The notes: generated by a model not told the origin, from the letters alone. A DNA stretch of 64,000 nucleotides from Pseudoxanthomonas gei (GCF_010119615.1 NZ_QOVG01000007.1:124001-188000), one strand, 5' to 3'; shown: positions 10,940-22,316, counted from the stretch's first letter. A program made the numbers and translations.

Positions 10940-11795
10940 CCGACAGCGGTACCGCGGCGACCTCGTGGCCATCCTCGCGGATGGGCGCGCCCGGCGCCGG
11001 TGCCCAGGCGTGGGCATAGATCACTTCCCAGGTACTCGGCAATTTTCCGTCTTCATGGCGGAAGGCTTCGTAGGCCGCGCTGGCGGCGGCGAAACGCGAG
11101 CGTCCGGTCAGCGTGTGCCGGCGTGACTGCAGCGCATTGGTCGCGCCCATCGCACGCAGTTCCCGCATCAGCGCCGGCAGGTCGGCATAGGTCAGGGTGA
11201 AGCGGTCGCGGTCCACCACCGGATCGCGGAAGCCCGACATCAGCAGCGCATCGCCGAACTGGGCGATGGGCGGGAAGCGGCTGACATGCGGCACGGCATC
11301 GGCCTGGGCAAAGGCATCGCGTAGCTCGATCAGGGTTTCCGGGCCGAAGGTGGAACACAGCAGCAGGCCGCCGGGCTTGAGCACGCGGCGGAAGCCGGCG
11401 AACACCGCGGGCAGGTCTTCCACCCATTGCAGGCACAGGTTGGTGAACAGCACATCGACGCTGTTGTCGGCCAGCGGCAGGGCCCGCGCATCGGCACAGA
11501 CCCGGGCGAACGGCTTCCACCAGCCGGCCTGCTTGCGGGCCTGCCGCAGCATCGGCAGGGCCAGGTCCAGGGCAATCACCTGCGCGCGCGGCCAGCGCTT
11601 GCGCATCGCTGCGGCCGCATGGGCCGGACCGCTGCCGACGTCGAGCACGACCTCCGGCACGCGTTCGCCCAGGTACTCGAGTGATTCCAGCAGGCGCTGC
11701 TCCACTTCATGCTGCAAGGCAGCCGCGGCGTCATAACTGGAGGCCGAACGCGAGAAGGCGCGGCGGATCTGGCGGTGGTCGAACGGGGTATTCAT
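10911..11795 (-). CDS. bioC: Malonyl-[acyl-carrier protein] O-methyltransferase BioC
   Basis: 294 residues. Class I SAM methyltransferase motifs are clear: VLDVGSGPAHAA (motif I), IALDLALPML (motif II), LPLADNSVDVLFTNLCLQWV (motif IV region) and VLKPGGLLLCSTFGP. The N-terminal RRAFSRSASSYD is typical of BioC. It methylates the free carboxyl of malonyl-ACP so that fatty-acid synthesis can build the pimeloyl chain of biotin; BioH, encoded upstream in the same cluster, later removes the methyl ester. It is the last gene of the minus-strand order bioB-bioF-bioH-bioC, 94 bases after bioH. Confidence 0.94.
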   Translation of the reverse strand: MNTPFDHRQIRRAFSRSASSYDAAAALQHEVEQRLLESLEYLGERVPEVVLDVGSGPAHAAAAMRKRWPRAQVIALDLALPMLRQARKQAGWWKPFARVCADARALPLADNSVDVLFTNLCLQWVEDLPAVFAGFRRVLKPGGLLLCSTFGPETLIELRDAFAQADAVPHVSRFPPIAQFGDALLMSGFRDPVVDRDRFTLTYADLPALMRELRAMGATNALQSRRHTLTGRSRFAAASAAYEAFRHEDGKLPSTWEVIYAHAWAPAPGAPIREDGHEVAAVPLSAIPIRRRGG

Positions 11796-11889
11796 GGCGA
11801 TAGATGTTGCTGGGGGCTCAGGAGCGAGACGAGTCGCGACTCGATCACGATGGAAGGTTGCCGGTTGGCCGTTCTTTGCGGTTCGCGAC

Positions 11890-12666
11890 CTACGTCACTG
11901 CCACCGCTTCGGCAAGGAAGTCGCGCACTGCCTCGGCGACCTGGTCGGCGTGGCCCAGGAAGGGCGCATGCCCACCGCCGGCAATGTCCAGATGGCGGCC
12001 GTGCGCGGTCATGCCCGCCGCATCGCGCAGCGCCGCTGCCGGAACCAGGCGATCACGATGGCCGGAGATCCACAGGCTGGGAACAGCCAGCTCCGGCAAC
12101 ACTGCACGCAAGTCGCTCTGCTCCAGCAGCGACAGCCCCTGCTGCAAGGCCTGCGGCGAAGGTTCGCCACGCGCGTGAAGGGTTTCCTTCAGGGTCCGCA
12201 GCTCGGCCCGGGCATGGTCGGAACCCATCGTGTCCAGCGCCAGGAAGCGCTCCAGCGTGCCGCGATAGTCCTGCTGCAGGTCACGCCCGAACTGGGCGAA
12301 CACGGACGCTTCCACCGCATGTGGCCAGGCCGGCGCGCGCACGAAGCGCGGGGTAGCGGCAATCAGTGCCAGGGCACGGACCCGGGGGGAGACGGCGGCG
12401 GCGTGCAGCGCGAACAGCCCGCCCAGCGACCAGCCCAGCCACGCCGCCGCGGGCGTCCGCGCCAGGATTTCGGGAACGCAGGCCTCCAGGGTCAGCGGCA
12501 GCGCGCTGTCGCGGCTGTGGCCATGGCCGGGAAGATCGACCAGGTGCAATTCATGCGCGCCGGACAGGCGATCGACCAGCGGTGCGAACACCCCGCCGTG
12601 CAGGCCCCACCCGTGCACCAGGACCAGCGGTGGGCCGTCGCCCACGACCTCGATGTGCAGGCTCAC
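11890..12666 (-). CDS. bioH: Pimeloyl-[acyl-carrier protein] methyl ester esterase BioH
   Basis: 258 residues from a GTG at 12666 (MSLHIEVVGDGPPLVLVHGWG), four bases after the bioF stop; family members start at this point. An ATG 12 codons earlier would overlap bioF and add a poor N-terminus. Alpha/beta hydrolase: oxyanion region HGWG, nucleophile elbow GWSLGG, Asp in WISGHRDRLVP, and catalytic His in IAGGGHAPFLGHAD. It hydrolyses pimeloyl-ACP methyl ester to end chain building for biotin. It sits between bioF and bioC in one transcription unit. Confidence 0.92.
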   Translation of the reverse strand: MSLHIEVVGDGPPLVLVHGWGLHGGVFAPLVDRLSGAHELHLVDLPGHGHSRDSALPLTLEACVPEILARTPAAAWLGWSLGGLFALHAAAVSPRVRALALIAATPRFVRAPAWPHAVEASVFAQFGRDLQQDYRGTLERFLALDTMGSDHARAELRTLKETLHARGEPSPQALQQGLSLLEQSDLRAVLPELAVPSLWISGHRDRLVPAAALRDAAGMTAHGRHLDIAGGGHAPFLGHADQVAEAVRDFLAEAVAVT

Positions 12667-12670
12667 CGGC

Positions 12671-13870
12671 TCAGGCCGCGCCGCGTACGCGCTGCATGGC
12701 ATCGCGCGAGCGCGCCAGCGCCTCGACCAGCGCGTCCACTTCGGCGGCCAGGTGCAAGGCCGACAGCGTCACCCGCAGGCGGGCCTTGCCTTCGGGCACC
12801 GAGGGCGGGCGGATGGCAGGCACCAGGTAACCGGCGCTCTCCATCGCCGCGGCCATGGCCACCGCGCTGGCATCGTCGCCGCACAGGATGGGCTGGATGG
12901 GCGAATCGGATTCGATCGCGGCCAGGCCGTGGCGCTGCACGCCATTGCGGAAGCGCGCGATCAGGCCCAGCAGTTTCTCGCGGCGCCACTGGTCGCGACG
13001 CGCGTGCCGGGCCGCGACCAGTGCCGCGGCGGCCTGCGCCGGCGGCAGGGCGGTGGTGTAGATGTAGGGACGTGCGGTTTCGGACAGGTGCTGGATCAGC
13101 GCCTCGTCGCCGACCACCACCGCGCCATAGCCACCCAGCGCCTTGCCCAGGGTGACCAGCTGCAGCGGCACTTCGGCCACGCCGAGGTTGGCTTCGGCCA
13201 CGCTGCCGCGGCCTTCGGGCCCGCGCACGCCCACGCCATGGGCGTCGTCCACGTACAGCAGCGCCTGCTGCATGCGGGCGACCAGGCTCAGTGCGCGCAA
13301 CGGGGCGACATCGCCATCCATGCTGAAGACGCCGTCGGTGGCCAGCATGGCGGCACCCTCGGGGGCGTTCTTGAGCTGGCGCAGCGCGCCTTCGGCATCG
13401 CCATGCGGGTAGCGGCGCAGCTTGCAGCCGGCCATCAGGGAGGCATCCAGCAGGCTGGCGTGGTTGAGGCGGTCCTGCACGCAGACATCGCCGTCTTCCT
13501 GCAGCAGCGCCTGCTGCACGGCCAGGTTGGCGAGGAAGCCGCTGCCGAACAACAGCGCGCGCGGATAGCCCAGCCACTCGGCGATTTCCCGCTCCAGTGC
13601 CTCATGCGCGGCATGGTGGCCGCTGACCAGGTGCGAGGCGCCGGCGCCGGCGCCATCGCGCGAGGCCGCATCCTGCAAGGCGCTGACCACTTCGAACTGC
13701 TGCGACAACCCCAGGTAGTCGTTGCTGCAGAACTCGGTCAGCCAGCGTCCTTCCACTTCCACCCGCACGCCATCGCGGCGGGTGATGGTGCGACGCACGC
13801 GTACGCGCCCCTGGGCAATGCGCAGCTTGCGCAGGGCATGGACGCGGTCGTGCAGGTCGGGACGTGGCAT
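12671..13870 (-). CDS. bioF: 8-amino-7-oxononanoate synthase BioF
   Basis: 399 residues, the usual size. An alpha-oxoamine synthase: [11 protein letters not shown] near the N-terminus, the PLP-ring Asp/His set in [12 protein letters not shown], and the PLP lysine in [10 protein letters not shown]. It condenses pimeloyl-ACP with L-alanine, giving 8-amino-7-oxononanoate and CO2. The gene follows bioB by 45 bases and precedes bioH by four, so all are expected to be co-transcribed. The next two enzymes of the pathway (BioA and BioD) are not encoded in this window. Confidence 0.96.
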   Translation of the reverse strand: MPRPDLHDRVHALRKLRIAQGRVRVRRTITRRDGVRVEVEGRWLTEFCSNDYLGLSQQFEVVSALQDAASRDGAGAGASHLVSGHHAAHEALEREIAEWLGYPRALLFGSGFLANLAVQQALLQEDGDVCVQDRLNHASLLDASLMAGCKLRRYPHGDAEGALRQLKNAPEGAAMLATDGVFSMDGDVAPLRALSLVARMQQALLYVDDAHGVGVRGPEGRGSVAEANLGVAEVPLQLVTLGKALGGYGAVVVGDEALIQHLSETARPYIYTTALPPAQAAAALVAARHARRDQWRREKLLGLIARFRNGVQRHGLAAIESDSPIQPILCGDDASAVAMAAAMESAGYLVPAIRPPSVPEGKARLRVTLSALHLAAEVDALVEALARSRDAMQRVRGAA

Positions 13871-13915
13871 GGCGGCGTGGTCTTCCGTGGTCGATGGGAA
13901 CTGCGGCGCGCAGGC

Positions 13916-14968
13916 TCAGGCGGCGCGTTCGCAGGCCGCAGTTTCCACGATATCGGCATGCACCGTGCCGCTTTCCACCTGCACGGCCATGGGCCGCAGG
14001 CCCAGCCGCGCGAACAGGGCCTGGTCGCGTTCGACGTCCGGATTGCCGGTAGTCAGCAGCTTCTCTCCATGGAAGATCGAGTTGGCGCCGGCGGCGAAAC
14101 ACAGCGCCTGCAGCTCGTCGCTCATCGATTCGCGGCCGGCCGACAGCCTGACCATCGAGCGCGGCATGGTGAGGCGGGCAATGGCAATCGTGCGCACGAA
14201 CTCGAACGGGTCCAGCTCGGCGGTCCCATGCAGCGGCGTGCCTTCGACCTGCACCAGGCGGTTGATCGGCACCGAATCCGGATGCGCGGGCAGGTTGGCC
14301 AGCGCCAGCAGCAGGCCGGCGCGCTGGGCCCGCGATTCGCCCATGCCGACGATGCCGCCGCAGCAGGTCTTCATGCCGGCGTCGCGCACGTGGCCCAGGG
14401 TGTCCAGGCGGTCCTGGTAGTCGCGGGTGTGGATGATCTCGCCGTAGTAGTCCGGCGCGGTGTCCAGGTTGTGGTTGTAGTAATCCAGCCCCGCCGATTT
14501 CAGCGCATCGGCCTGCGGCGCGCTGAGCATGCCCAGGGTGGCGCAGGTTTCCAGCCCCAGCGCCTTTACTTCGCGAATCATGGCCGCGACCTTGGGGATG
14601 TCGCGGTCCTTGGGCGAACGCCAGGCCGCGCCCATGCAGAAGCGCGAGGCGCCGGCGGCCTTGGCCTGGCGGGCCTTCTCCAGCACCGCTTCGGTGCTCA
14701 TCAGCTTCTGTGCGTCCACGCCGGTGTGGTAGCGCTGGGCCTGCGGGCAATAGGCGCAGTCTTCCGGGCAGCCGCCGGTCTTGACCGACAACAAGGTGGA
14801 AACCTGGACTTCGGCCGGGTCGAAGTGCTGGCGGTGCACGCTGGCGGCGCGATGCAGCAGCTCCGGAAACGGCAGCTCGAACAGGGCCAGCAGTTCAACC
14901 TGTTGCCAGTCATGGCGAAGCGCGCCGGGTACAGACACGGTGGCAGCAGGGGTGGCGGATACGGACAT
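13916..14968 (-). CDS. bioB: Biotin synthase BioB
   Basis: 350 residues. A radical SAM enzyme with the Cx3Cx2C cluster motif in [12 protein letters not shown]. The second [2Fe-2S] cluster ligands lie in CMGAAW and the YYNHNLDT and SVPINRL blocks. It inserts sulfur into dethiobiotin. It is the first gene of the minus-strand biotin cluster and is divergent from comF across 61 bases, which must hold both promoters. No BirA-type operator could be recognised by eye. Confidence 0.97.
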   Translation of the reverse strand: MSVSATPAATVSVPGALRHDWQQVELLALFELPFPELLHRAASVHRQHFDPAEVQVSTLLSVKTGGCPEDCAYCPQAQRYHTGVDAQKLMSTEAVLEKARQAKAAGASRFCMGAAWRSPKDRDIPKVAAMIREVKALGLETCATLGMLSAPQADALKSAGLDYYNHNLDTAPDYYGEIIHTRDYQDRLDTLGHVRDAGMKTCCGGIVGMGESRAQRAGLLLALANLPAHPDSVPINRLVQVEGTPLHGTAELDPFEFVRTIAIARLTMPRSMVRLSAGRESMSDELQALCFAAGANSIFHGEKLLTTGNPDVERDQALFARLGLRPMAVQVESGTVHADIVETAACERAA

Positions 14969-15029
14969 CGGGGGCTCGCGGCGTTAAAGTCCGGGCAGTC
15001 TGGAAACCGGAAGCGAGGCTGTCAACCGC

Positions 15030-15734
15030 ATGGATGCGTTGCAAGTTGACGGGTGGCTGCGCAAGGCCGCCCGCGTGGTGTTTGCGCCGCGCTGCCTGTT
15101 GTGCGGCGAGCCCGGCCTTGATCGACGCGACCTGTGCGCGGCCTGCGTCGCTGCCTTGCCGTGGAACCACAGTGCCTGCCTGCGCTGCGCGCTGCCATTG
15201 CCGGTTCCGGGAACCTGCGGGGCCTGCCTGCAGAAGCCGCCGGCGATGACCGAAACCCATGCGGTCTTCGTCTACGGGTTTCCGCTCGACCGGTTGGTGC
15301 CGCGCCTGAAGTTCCACCATGACCTGGCCGCCGGACGCCTGCTGTCGGAGCTGATGGCCACAGGCCTGGCCGCCGTCACCCTGCCGACCGCGGTGGTGCC
15401 GGTGCCCCTGCACGCCTCGCGCCTGCGCCGGCGGGGCTACGACCAGGCCCTGGAACTGGCCAGGCCGCTGGCCCGCACGCTGCAGCTTCCCCTGTTGCCC
15501 GACCTGCTGGTGCGGGCGCGGGCCACCGCAGCGCAATCGGAACTCGATGCCGGCGCGCGCCAGCGCAACCTGCGGCGTGCTTTCGCCGTCGGCACCAATG
15601 CGGAGTTACCGGCGCACGTGGCCCTGGTCGATGACGTGATGACCACCGGCGCCACCCTGCAGGCCGCGGCCAGCACGCTGCGGCGGGCCGGGGTGGCGCG
15701 TGTGGATGCCTGGGTGTGCGCACGCGTGCCGTAA
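15030..15734 (+). CDS. comF: ComF family phosphoribosyltransferase-like protein
   Basis: 234 residues. An N-terminal zinc-finger-like segment has four CxxC-type pairs (CLLCGEPG, CAAC, CLRC, CGAC). A type I phosphoribosyltransferase fold follows, with the PRPP loop VALVDDVMTTGAT near 200-212. ComF proteins are needed for DNA uptake in natural transformation and interact with replication and recombination factors; no catalytic activity is established. It stands alone, divergent from bioB. The start ATG at 15030 follows a weak ribosome site. Confidence 0.9.
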   Translation: MDALQVDGWLRKAARVVFAPRCLLCGEPGLDRRDLCAACVAALPWNHSACLRCALPLPVPGTCGACLQKPPAMTETHAVFVYGFPLDRLVPRLKFHHDLAAGRLLSELMATGLAAVTLPTAVVPVPLHASRLRRRGYDQALELARPLARTLQLPLLPDLLVRARATAAQSELDAGARQRNLRRAFAVGTNAELPAHVALVDDVMTTGATLQAAASTLRRAGVARVDAWVCARVP

Positions 15735-15784
15735 GTGGGCGGTGCAGGTGCCGTGGAACAAGGGAAAAACGGCTTCCCGCGCTG

Positions 15785-16222
15785 CTAACGCGGCGGGAAA
15801 TACGGATCCGATCGATACCGCGGATCCAGTGTGCGGTCATCGAAACCGGGACCATCGCCCTGCTCGACGCGGATCTGCAGGTTGAGGTTCCGGGGCTTAT
15901 CGCCGTCGCCTAAGGGCTTGCTGACGTTGACCTCGGCGGCGTTGTAATGCGAGGTGCCATACCCCTTGCTGTGGCCGATGCCGGTGGCGACGCTGCCCCA
16001 GACCCTGGCCCTGCCGTCGTCGGCGCCCCGCTCATGACCATCGTCGCGGCGGGCAGGCGTGCCGCTGGTGTCGCCGTAGTAGGTGCCGGGCGGATCCGCC
16101 AAAGCCGGCTCGGCCGCGTAGAAGGCAGGTTCCGGGATGCGCAGGTCCAGCGCCTCGGCCGTCTGCGCGATTGCCGAGCCTGCGCAGAGCAGGCCGCTGA
16201 ATGCCACAACCATTCGTTTCAT
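15785..16222 (-). CDS. Small secreted protein of unknown function
   Basis: 145 residues from the ATG at 16222, chosen because MKRMVVAFSGLLCAGSAIAQ is a standard signal peptide; the upstream extension is intergenic. The mature part is polar, with TYYGDTSGTPARRDDGHERG, then a strand-like region (RVWGSVATGIGHSKGYGTSHYNAAEVNVSKPL, NLNLQIRVEQGDG) and a C-terminus RYRSDPYFPPR. It lacks enzyme motifs. The alternating pattern in the second half suggests a short beta barrel or beta sandwich, but this is inference. Likely periplasmic or outer-membrane associated. Confidence 0.65.
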   Translation of the reverse strand: MKRMVVAFSGLLCAGSAIAQTAEALDLRIPEPAFYAAEPALADPPGTYYGDTSGTPARRDDGHERGADDGRARVWGSVATGIGHSKGYGTSHYNAAEVNVSKPLGDGDKPRNLNLQIRVEQGDGPGFDDRTLDPRYRSDPYFPPR

Positions 16223-16337
16223 CGGACGCCCGCGCGCAAGGAAAGCCGATCCACCATAGTTGCCGGGGTTTGAACGCGCGCTGCACCCGGCCCGGCCGCG
16301 GCGCGTGCGGCGACCGTGCACCGAGGCCGGCCGCGCA

Positions 16338-17231
16338 TCAGCCCCTCAACGCAAAGTGGAGTGCGATGCCGGCGAACACCACCGCGCCCATCCAGTTGTT
16401 GTGCAGGAACGCGCGCAGGCAGGCATCGCGTTCGCGATGGCGGGCGACGTGGAATTCCCAGGCCACCAGCACCATCGCCACGCCCAGTGCGCCCCAGTAG
16501 TACAGGCCCAGCTGCGCCTGCCGGCCCACCATCCACAACGCCGCGAACACCAGCGCGTACAGCACGCCCTGGGCGACCAGGTCCAGGTCGCCGAACAGGA
16601 TGGCCGTGGACTTGGAGCCGGCGCGGATGTCATCGTCGCGGTCGACCATGGCATACCAGGTGTCGTAGGCGGTCGCCCACAGGATATTGGCCGCATAGAG
16701 GACCCACGCCACCGGCGGCACGCTGCCCTGCACCGCCGCGAAGGCCATCGGAATGCCCCAGCCGAAGGCCAGGCCCAGGTAGACCTGCGGCAGGTAGGTG
16801 TAGCGCTTGAGGTAGGGATAGCTGGCGGCCAGGAACAGGCCGACGATGCTCAGGTACACGGTCAGCCGGTTCAGGGTCAGCACCAGCGCGAAGGCGGCGA
16901 GCATCAGCACCGCGAACACCAGCAGGGCCTCGCGTCCCGACACCGCACCCGTCGCCAACGGCCGTCCACGCGTGCGCTCCACCTGCGGGTCCAGCCAGCG
17001 ATCGGCGTAGTCGTTGATCACGCAGCCGGCCGAACGGGTCAGCCACACGCCGGCGGTGAAGACGAACAGCGTCCCCCATGGCGGGATGCCCTGGCTGGCG
17101 ATCCACAGTGCCCACCAGGTCGGCCACAACAGCAGCAGCACGCCGATCGGGCGGTCGCCACGCACCAGTTTCCAGTATTGACCCAGCCGTTCGCGCCAGT
17201 GCGGCGCTGATTGAAAGCGTTCGTAACCCAT
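16338..17231 (-). CDS. ubiA: 4-hydroxybenzoate octaprenyltransferase UbiA
   Basis: 297 residues of mostly membrane helices (8-9 segments). Both Asp-rich prenyl-diphosphate/Mg2+ motifs are present: [19 protein letters not shown] and [20 protein letters not shown]. It prenylates 4-hydroxybenzoate in the inner membrane, the first membrane step of ubiquinone synthesis. Chorismate lyase UbiC is not adjacent. The gene is divergent from the tRNA-Arg gene. Confidence 0.95.
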   Translation of the reverse strand: MGYERFQSAPHWRERLGQYWKLVRGDRPIGVLLLLWPTWWALWIASQGIPPWGTLFVFTAGVWLTRSAGCVINDYADRWLDPQVERTRGRPLATGAVSGREALLVFAVLMLAAFALVLTLNRLTVYLSIVGLFLAASYPYLKRYTYLPQVYLGLAFGWGIPMAFAAVQGSVPPVAWVLYAANILWATAYDTWYAMVDRDDDIRAGSKSTAILFGDLDLVAQGVLYALVFAALWMVGRQAQLGLYYWGALGVAMVLVAWEFHVARHRERDACLRAFLHNNWMGAVVFAGIALHFALRG

Positions 17232-17305
17232 GCCGCCAGCCTAGCAGGCCACTTGCCGCGTTAAAAAGACGATGGCGCGGTTTGCCGGTAGAATGCGCGT
17301 CCCGT

Positions 17306-17382
17306 GCGCCCGTAGCTCAGCCGGATAGAGTAGTGGCTTCCGAAGCCATTGGTCGGGGGTTCGAATCCCTCCGGGCGCACCA
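17306..17382 (+). tRNA. tRNA-Arg (anticodon CCG)
   Basis: 77 nt including an encoded CCA. The acceptor arms GCGCCCG and CGGGCGC pair fully. The anticodon arm is GTGGC-TTCCGAA-GCCAT with anticodon CCG, reading CGG. The T arm GGGGG-TTCGAAT-CCCTC is canonical. A TAGAAT -10-like box lies at 17289-17294. Confidence 0.97.
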
Positions 17383-17414
17383 CAAGACTTCGGCTACATG
17401 ATTTCGCACACATG

Positions 17415-17445
17415 ACAACGGCGCCCCTGGGCGCCGTTGTTGTTT
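17415..17445 (+). terminator. Terminator of tRNA-Arg
   Basis: A stem of up to 12 bp (17415-17426 with 17429-17440, GGCGCC core) followed by TGTTT, 32 bases after the tRNA. It may also serve the convergent nuclease gene in the other direction, where A/T tracts are weaker. Confidence 0.7.
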
Positions 17446-17484
17446 CCGCTTGCGCGGTGGCCAGCCTGCGGGCCAGCCACACCG

Positions 17485-19206
17485 TTACAGGTCGAAACCC
17501 AGCAGCATCGGGTCATGGTCCGAGCTGCGCCACGGACCGGCGCCGTCGCTGCCGGCGTAGCCTTCGCTTTCGGGCTCGTCGGCGTTGCTGTGCCATTCGG
17601 CCGCGCCGCGCAAGCGCCGGGCCAGTGCCGGGCTGAGCAGCGCATGGTCCAGGCGGCCGAGCATGCCGCCATAGAGATAGCTGTACGGCTGGGCGACCTT
17701 GGCCACGGCGAAGGCATCCTTCCAGCCACGCTCGCGCAAGGTCCGAACCGGGTCTTCCATGGCGTAGGCGTTGTAGTCGCCCACCACCAGGGTCTTGTCG
17801 CTGCGCTGGCCGGTGGGGTCGGTCTTCAGCCATGCATCCAGGCGCCGGGCCGAGTCCACCCGCAAGGCATTCCAGCAGCCCTGCCCGTCGCGTTGGTCGG
17901 CATCGGCGCCGGTCGCTTCGGAACATCCCTTCGACTTGAAGTGGTTGGCCACCACCACGAACACCGGGCCGCCCTTGCCCCGACGGAAGGCCTGCGCCAG
18001 CGGCACCCGGCTGCGCGCGCCGAACGGCCCGCCCTCCAGCACCGCCGGCTGCCCTACCGGCATGACCCGGCCGGCGCGATAGACCAGGCCGACCCGGATC
18101 TCGTCGCTGCCCGGACCTTGCCGTGCATCGATGAAGCGCCAGTCACCGCCGTCGGCGTTCAGCGCGTCCACGAACTGGGCCAGGCTGGACTGCGGGCCGT
18201 AGCCGTCGTTTTCCAGCTCCATCAGCGCGGCCACGTCGGCATTGAGTGCCTTCAGCGTGGCCACCAGTTTGTCGGTCTGCGCCTTCAGTTGCGCCGGCGT
18301 GCGGGCGCCACGCAGGTTGGGGAAGCCACCGCCCCTGCCGTCGCCATTGAACAGGTTCTCCATGTTGAAGACCGCCACCCGCAGCTTGCCGGCGACTTTC
18401 GGCGCGGCCGGACGCGTGGCGGGCTTCAGTTCAAGCGGCGCGGTCAGCTGCAGGCGATAGCTGCCGTGGCGCTGGTCGACGATGCCCTGGGCGCCACTGG
18501 CGCTGCTGCCGCTGCGCGGCACGCCGGCGGGCAGATAGGAGAACGCGGGCGGATCGCGACGGTTGCTGGCGTCATCCAGCAACAGCCGGCGGCGCGCGTT
18601 GAAGGTCTCGACCTCGCGCAGGCGGTCACTGCCCGGCACGGCGATTTCGCTCGGGGTCCACAGGCGCCCGCCGAAGCTGGCGCTGGTTTCGGCATAGCGC
18701 GTGTCGCTGCCATTGAGGCTCAGCGGCGCATCGATCACCACCCGCATGCCTTCGAATATTTCCCAGCGTTCCGGCGGTCCGGTCAGCACGGTGGGCAGGG
18801 GCGCGGGCAGCGCCACCTTGTCGATGCGGTCCGCCTGCAGGGTGGTCAGGGTGCCGGCCTTGCCGTCGCCGGCATCTTCGAACACGCGCCCCTGCACGCG
18901 CACCGCGTCGCCGGCCCGGAGCCTGGTCTTCAGCGTCCTGGCCGGTATCACGAACAGCGCGTCGGAGGTCCCGGCATCGCCATCGCCGCCATCCTGCAGG
19001 AAGAACCCGCCCAGGCCCTCGATGAACTGGCCGGTCACCACGCCCTGCACGATCGCCTGCTGGCCTTCCAGCGGACTGCGGTCGCCACGTCCCTGCGCGC
19101 GCCCGATCGGAATCACGCTGCGCTTGACCGCCGCGTGGGTGGAAGCAGCGCCACAGGCGCAGAGCAGCCCCAGCACGACCGAAACGTGGAAACGGGATAC
19201 GGGCAT
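17485..19206 (-). CDS. ExeM/NucH family extracellular endonuclease
   Basis: 573 residues with a signal peptide (about 1-25). Residues 30-190 form an OB-fold-like YhcR domain (VQGVVTGQFIEGLGGFFLQD, VRVQGRVFEDAG). The C-terminal half is an endonuclease/exonuclease/phosphatase domain: VAVFNMENLFNGDG, LMELENDG, VVVANHFKSKG, VVGDYNAYAMEDP and the final SSDHDPMLLGFDL, together the full catalytic set. Relatives such as Shewanella ExeM degrade extracellular DNA in biofilms and for phosphate supply. Some carry a C-terminal sorting helix; this one ends directly after the catalytic domain, so it is probably released. Confidence 0.9.
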   Translation of the reverse strand: MPVSRFHVSVVLGLLCACGAASTHAAVKRSVIPIGRAQGRGDRSPLEGQQAIVQGVVTGQFIEGLGGFFLQDGGDGDAGTSDALFVIPARTLKTRLRAGDAVRVQGRVFEDAGDGKAGTLTTLQADRIDKVALPAPLPTVLTGPPERWEIFEGMRVVIDAPLSLNGSDTRYAETSASFGGRLWTPSEIAVPGSDRLREVETFNARRRLLLDDASNRRDPPAFSYLPAGVPRSGSSASGAQGIVDQRHGSYRLQLTAPLELKPATRPAAPKVAGKLRVAVFNMENLFNGDGRGGGFPNLRGARTPAQLKAQTDKLVATLKALNADVAALMELENDGYGPQSSLAQFVDALNADGGDWRFIDARQGPGSDEIRVGLVYRAGRVMPVGQPAVLEGGPFGARSRVPLAQAFRRGKGGPVFVVVANHFKSKGCSEATGADADQRDGQGCWNALRVDSARRLDAWLKTDPTGQRSDKTLVVGDYNAYAMEDPVRTLRERGWKDAFAVAKVAQPYSYLYGGMLGRLDHALLSPALARRLRGAAEWHSNADEPESEGYAGSDGAGPWRSSDHDPMLLGFDL

Positions 19207-19306
19207 GCACGACTCCAGGATAGGCAGCGATCCGCGCGGAACGCATCGGGCTGCAATGAAAAACGCCGCCCGGAGGCGGCGTCGCGCGCTTCGGCGAGGC
19301 CGAAGC

Positions 19307-19825
19307 TTACTTCACGTTGGCGAGCATCCAGTCAACGGTGGCGTGGATCTGTTCGTCGGTCAGCGCCGGGTTGCCGCCCTTGGCCGGCATGATGCCGCCG
19401 TCCGGGCCGGCGAAGCCCTCGATGGCGTGCTTGTACAGGGTGTCCTTGCCCTTGGCCGCGCGCGCGCCGAAGCCGGCGGCGGTCAGCATCGGCGCCTTGC
19501 CGACGCCATTGGTGTGGCAGGCGCCACACAGGTTCTGGTAGATCACCGCGCCATCGGTGGTGCCGCCGTAGGCGACCTGCGCCGATGCGGCCGCCAGTGC
19601 GCTGGCCTTGGCCGAGGCCTGTGCCGCCGCCCCGGTGGCGCCGGCGTAGACGGCGCCGGTAGGCGCGATGCGCGCCTCGGTCTTGCGCGCGGCAACCGGC
19701 GAGACTTCCGGCGGAATGGTGCCGTGCAGGTAGAAGGCACCGGCGATCAGGCCCAGGGTCACCAGCATCAGGAAGCCGATGACCATGGAGAAATGTTTCA
19801 GGAATTCAAGGTCGTAGTTACGCAC
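19307..19825 (-). CDS. Cytochrome c5 family protein, membrane-anchored
   Basis: 172 residues from a GTG at 19825, chosen because AGGTGG lies seven bases upstream and family members begin MRNYDLEFLKHFS. One N-terminal membrane helix (about 10-32) is followed by an Ala-rich linker, then a c-type heme site CGACH with the distal Met in GGIMPAKGGNP. The pattern matches the c5 class of electron carriers to cytochrome oxidases, acting on the periplasmic face. It is downstream of zwf-pgl in the same direction, but a 146-base gap suggests separate transcription. Confidence 0.88.
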   Translation of the reverse strand: MRNYDLEFLKHFSMVIGFLMLVTLGLIAGAFYLHGTIPPEVSPVAARKTEARIAPTGAVYAGATGAAAQASAKASALAAASAQVAYGGTTDGAVIYQNLCGACHTNGVGKAPMLTAAGFGARAAKGKDTLYKHAIEGFAGPDGGIMPAKGGNPALTDEQIHATVDWMLANVK

Positions 19826-19971
19826 ATTCCACCTTTGGCAGCACGGCCGGGGCCGTGCTTGGCTACGAAGAACAGGGATCCCGGCGCTGCCGCATGCGGT
19901 GTCGAGGGACGGATCCGGGCGCATGCGCCGCAGACAAGGCCACCATTATAAGCAGGGCGGGCGTGGATGCC

Positions 19972-20694
19972 TCAAGCCGTCCAGTAAATGCGCAGCGGCG
20001 AGCCGGTTCGCGCCAGCACCGAATGAACCGGATAGGCCAGGCCCGCGGCCTCGCCCGACAGCGCCTGGCGCAGCACTTCACGCTTGGCCGCCCCTTCGAT
20101 GTGCAGGTACAGGTGGCGGGCGGCCAGGATCGGCGGCAGGGTCAGGGTCAGGCGCGGTTCGCCGGCACCGGCGGCGCGCATCGGCAGCACCAGCTGCGTC
20201 CCGGCCGGGTCCAGGGCTTCGGCCAGGCGGTCGCCGCCGGCAAAGAACGAGGCCGTGTGGCCGTCCTCGCCCATGCCCAGGACCAGCGCGTCGAACGGCA
20301 GGGGCAGGCCCTGCAGGGCGCGCTCGATCTCGGGCAAGGCTTCCTCGGGCCCGGCGGCGGGGCGGTACAGCGGCACGAACCGGGCCAGCGCGGCCGGTCC
20401 GTCCAGCAGGTGCGCTTTCAACAGGGCGGCATTGGAACGCGGACTGGATTCGGGCACCCAGCGCTCGTCGACCAGGGTCACCACCACGCGCGACCAGTCC
20501 AGCGGCTGCACCCCCAGCGCTTCCAGGAACGCCCGCGGGGTGGTGCCACCGGACAGGGCGACACTGGCGAAGTCGCGTTCCAGCAGCGCGCCGCGAAGGT
20601 CGGCGGCGACCGCAGCGGCCAAGGCCCCGGCCAGCGCCAGGCGATCGGCGAAGTCGTGCAGGGCGACGGGGGAGGAGGATTCGGATGCTGTCAT
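19972..20694 (-). CDS. pgl: 6-phosphogluconolactonase
   Basis: 240 residues, the DevB/SOL type. Motifs: VALSGGTTPRAFLEAL, VDERWVPESSPRSN, and LGMGEDGHTASFF holding the catalytic His. It hydrolyses 6-phosphogluconolactone made by the zwf product encoded 72 bases upstream on the same strand. The pair feeds the Entner-Doudoroff and pentose phosphate routes. Confidence 0.95.
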   Translation of the reverse strand: MTASESSSPVALHDFADRLALAGALAAAVAADLRGALLERDFASVALSGGTTPRAFLEALGVQPLDWSRVVVTLVDERWVPESSPRSNAALLKAHLLDGPAALARFVPLYRPAAGPEEALPEIERALQGLPLPFDALVLGMGEDGHTASFFAGGDRLAEALDPAGTQLVLPMRAAGAGEPRLTLTLPPILAARHLYLHIEGAAKREVLRQALSGEAAGLAYPVHSVLARTGSPLRIYWTA

Positions 20695-20766
20695 TTAGGT
20701 TGCCCCGAACGGGATGGAGGAGCGGGCATTGCAGGCCGGCTCCGGAACATGGAAACGGTGGACGCG

Positions 20767-22260
<1,494 letters not shown>

Positions 22261-22298
22261 GTCAGGTCTCTTGCAGGCGCAGTGGTCGGAACAGGGAA

Positions 22299-22316
22299 AA
22301 TACCACCGAAATACCA
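22299..22316 (-). promoter_or_regulatory. Predicted GntR/UTRA operator, zwf side
   Basis: On the minus strand: TGGTATTTCGGTGGTATT, two TGGTAT half-sites 11 bp apart. It is the mirror image of the site at 22371-22389 and lies in the zwf upstream region. GGTAT/GGTCT half-sites are typical of HutC-type GntR regulators. Confidence 0.6.
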
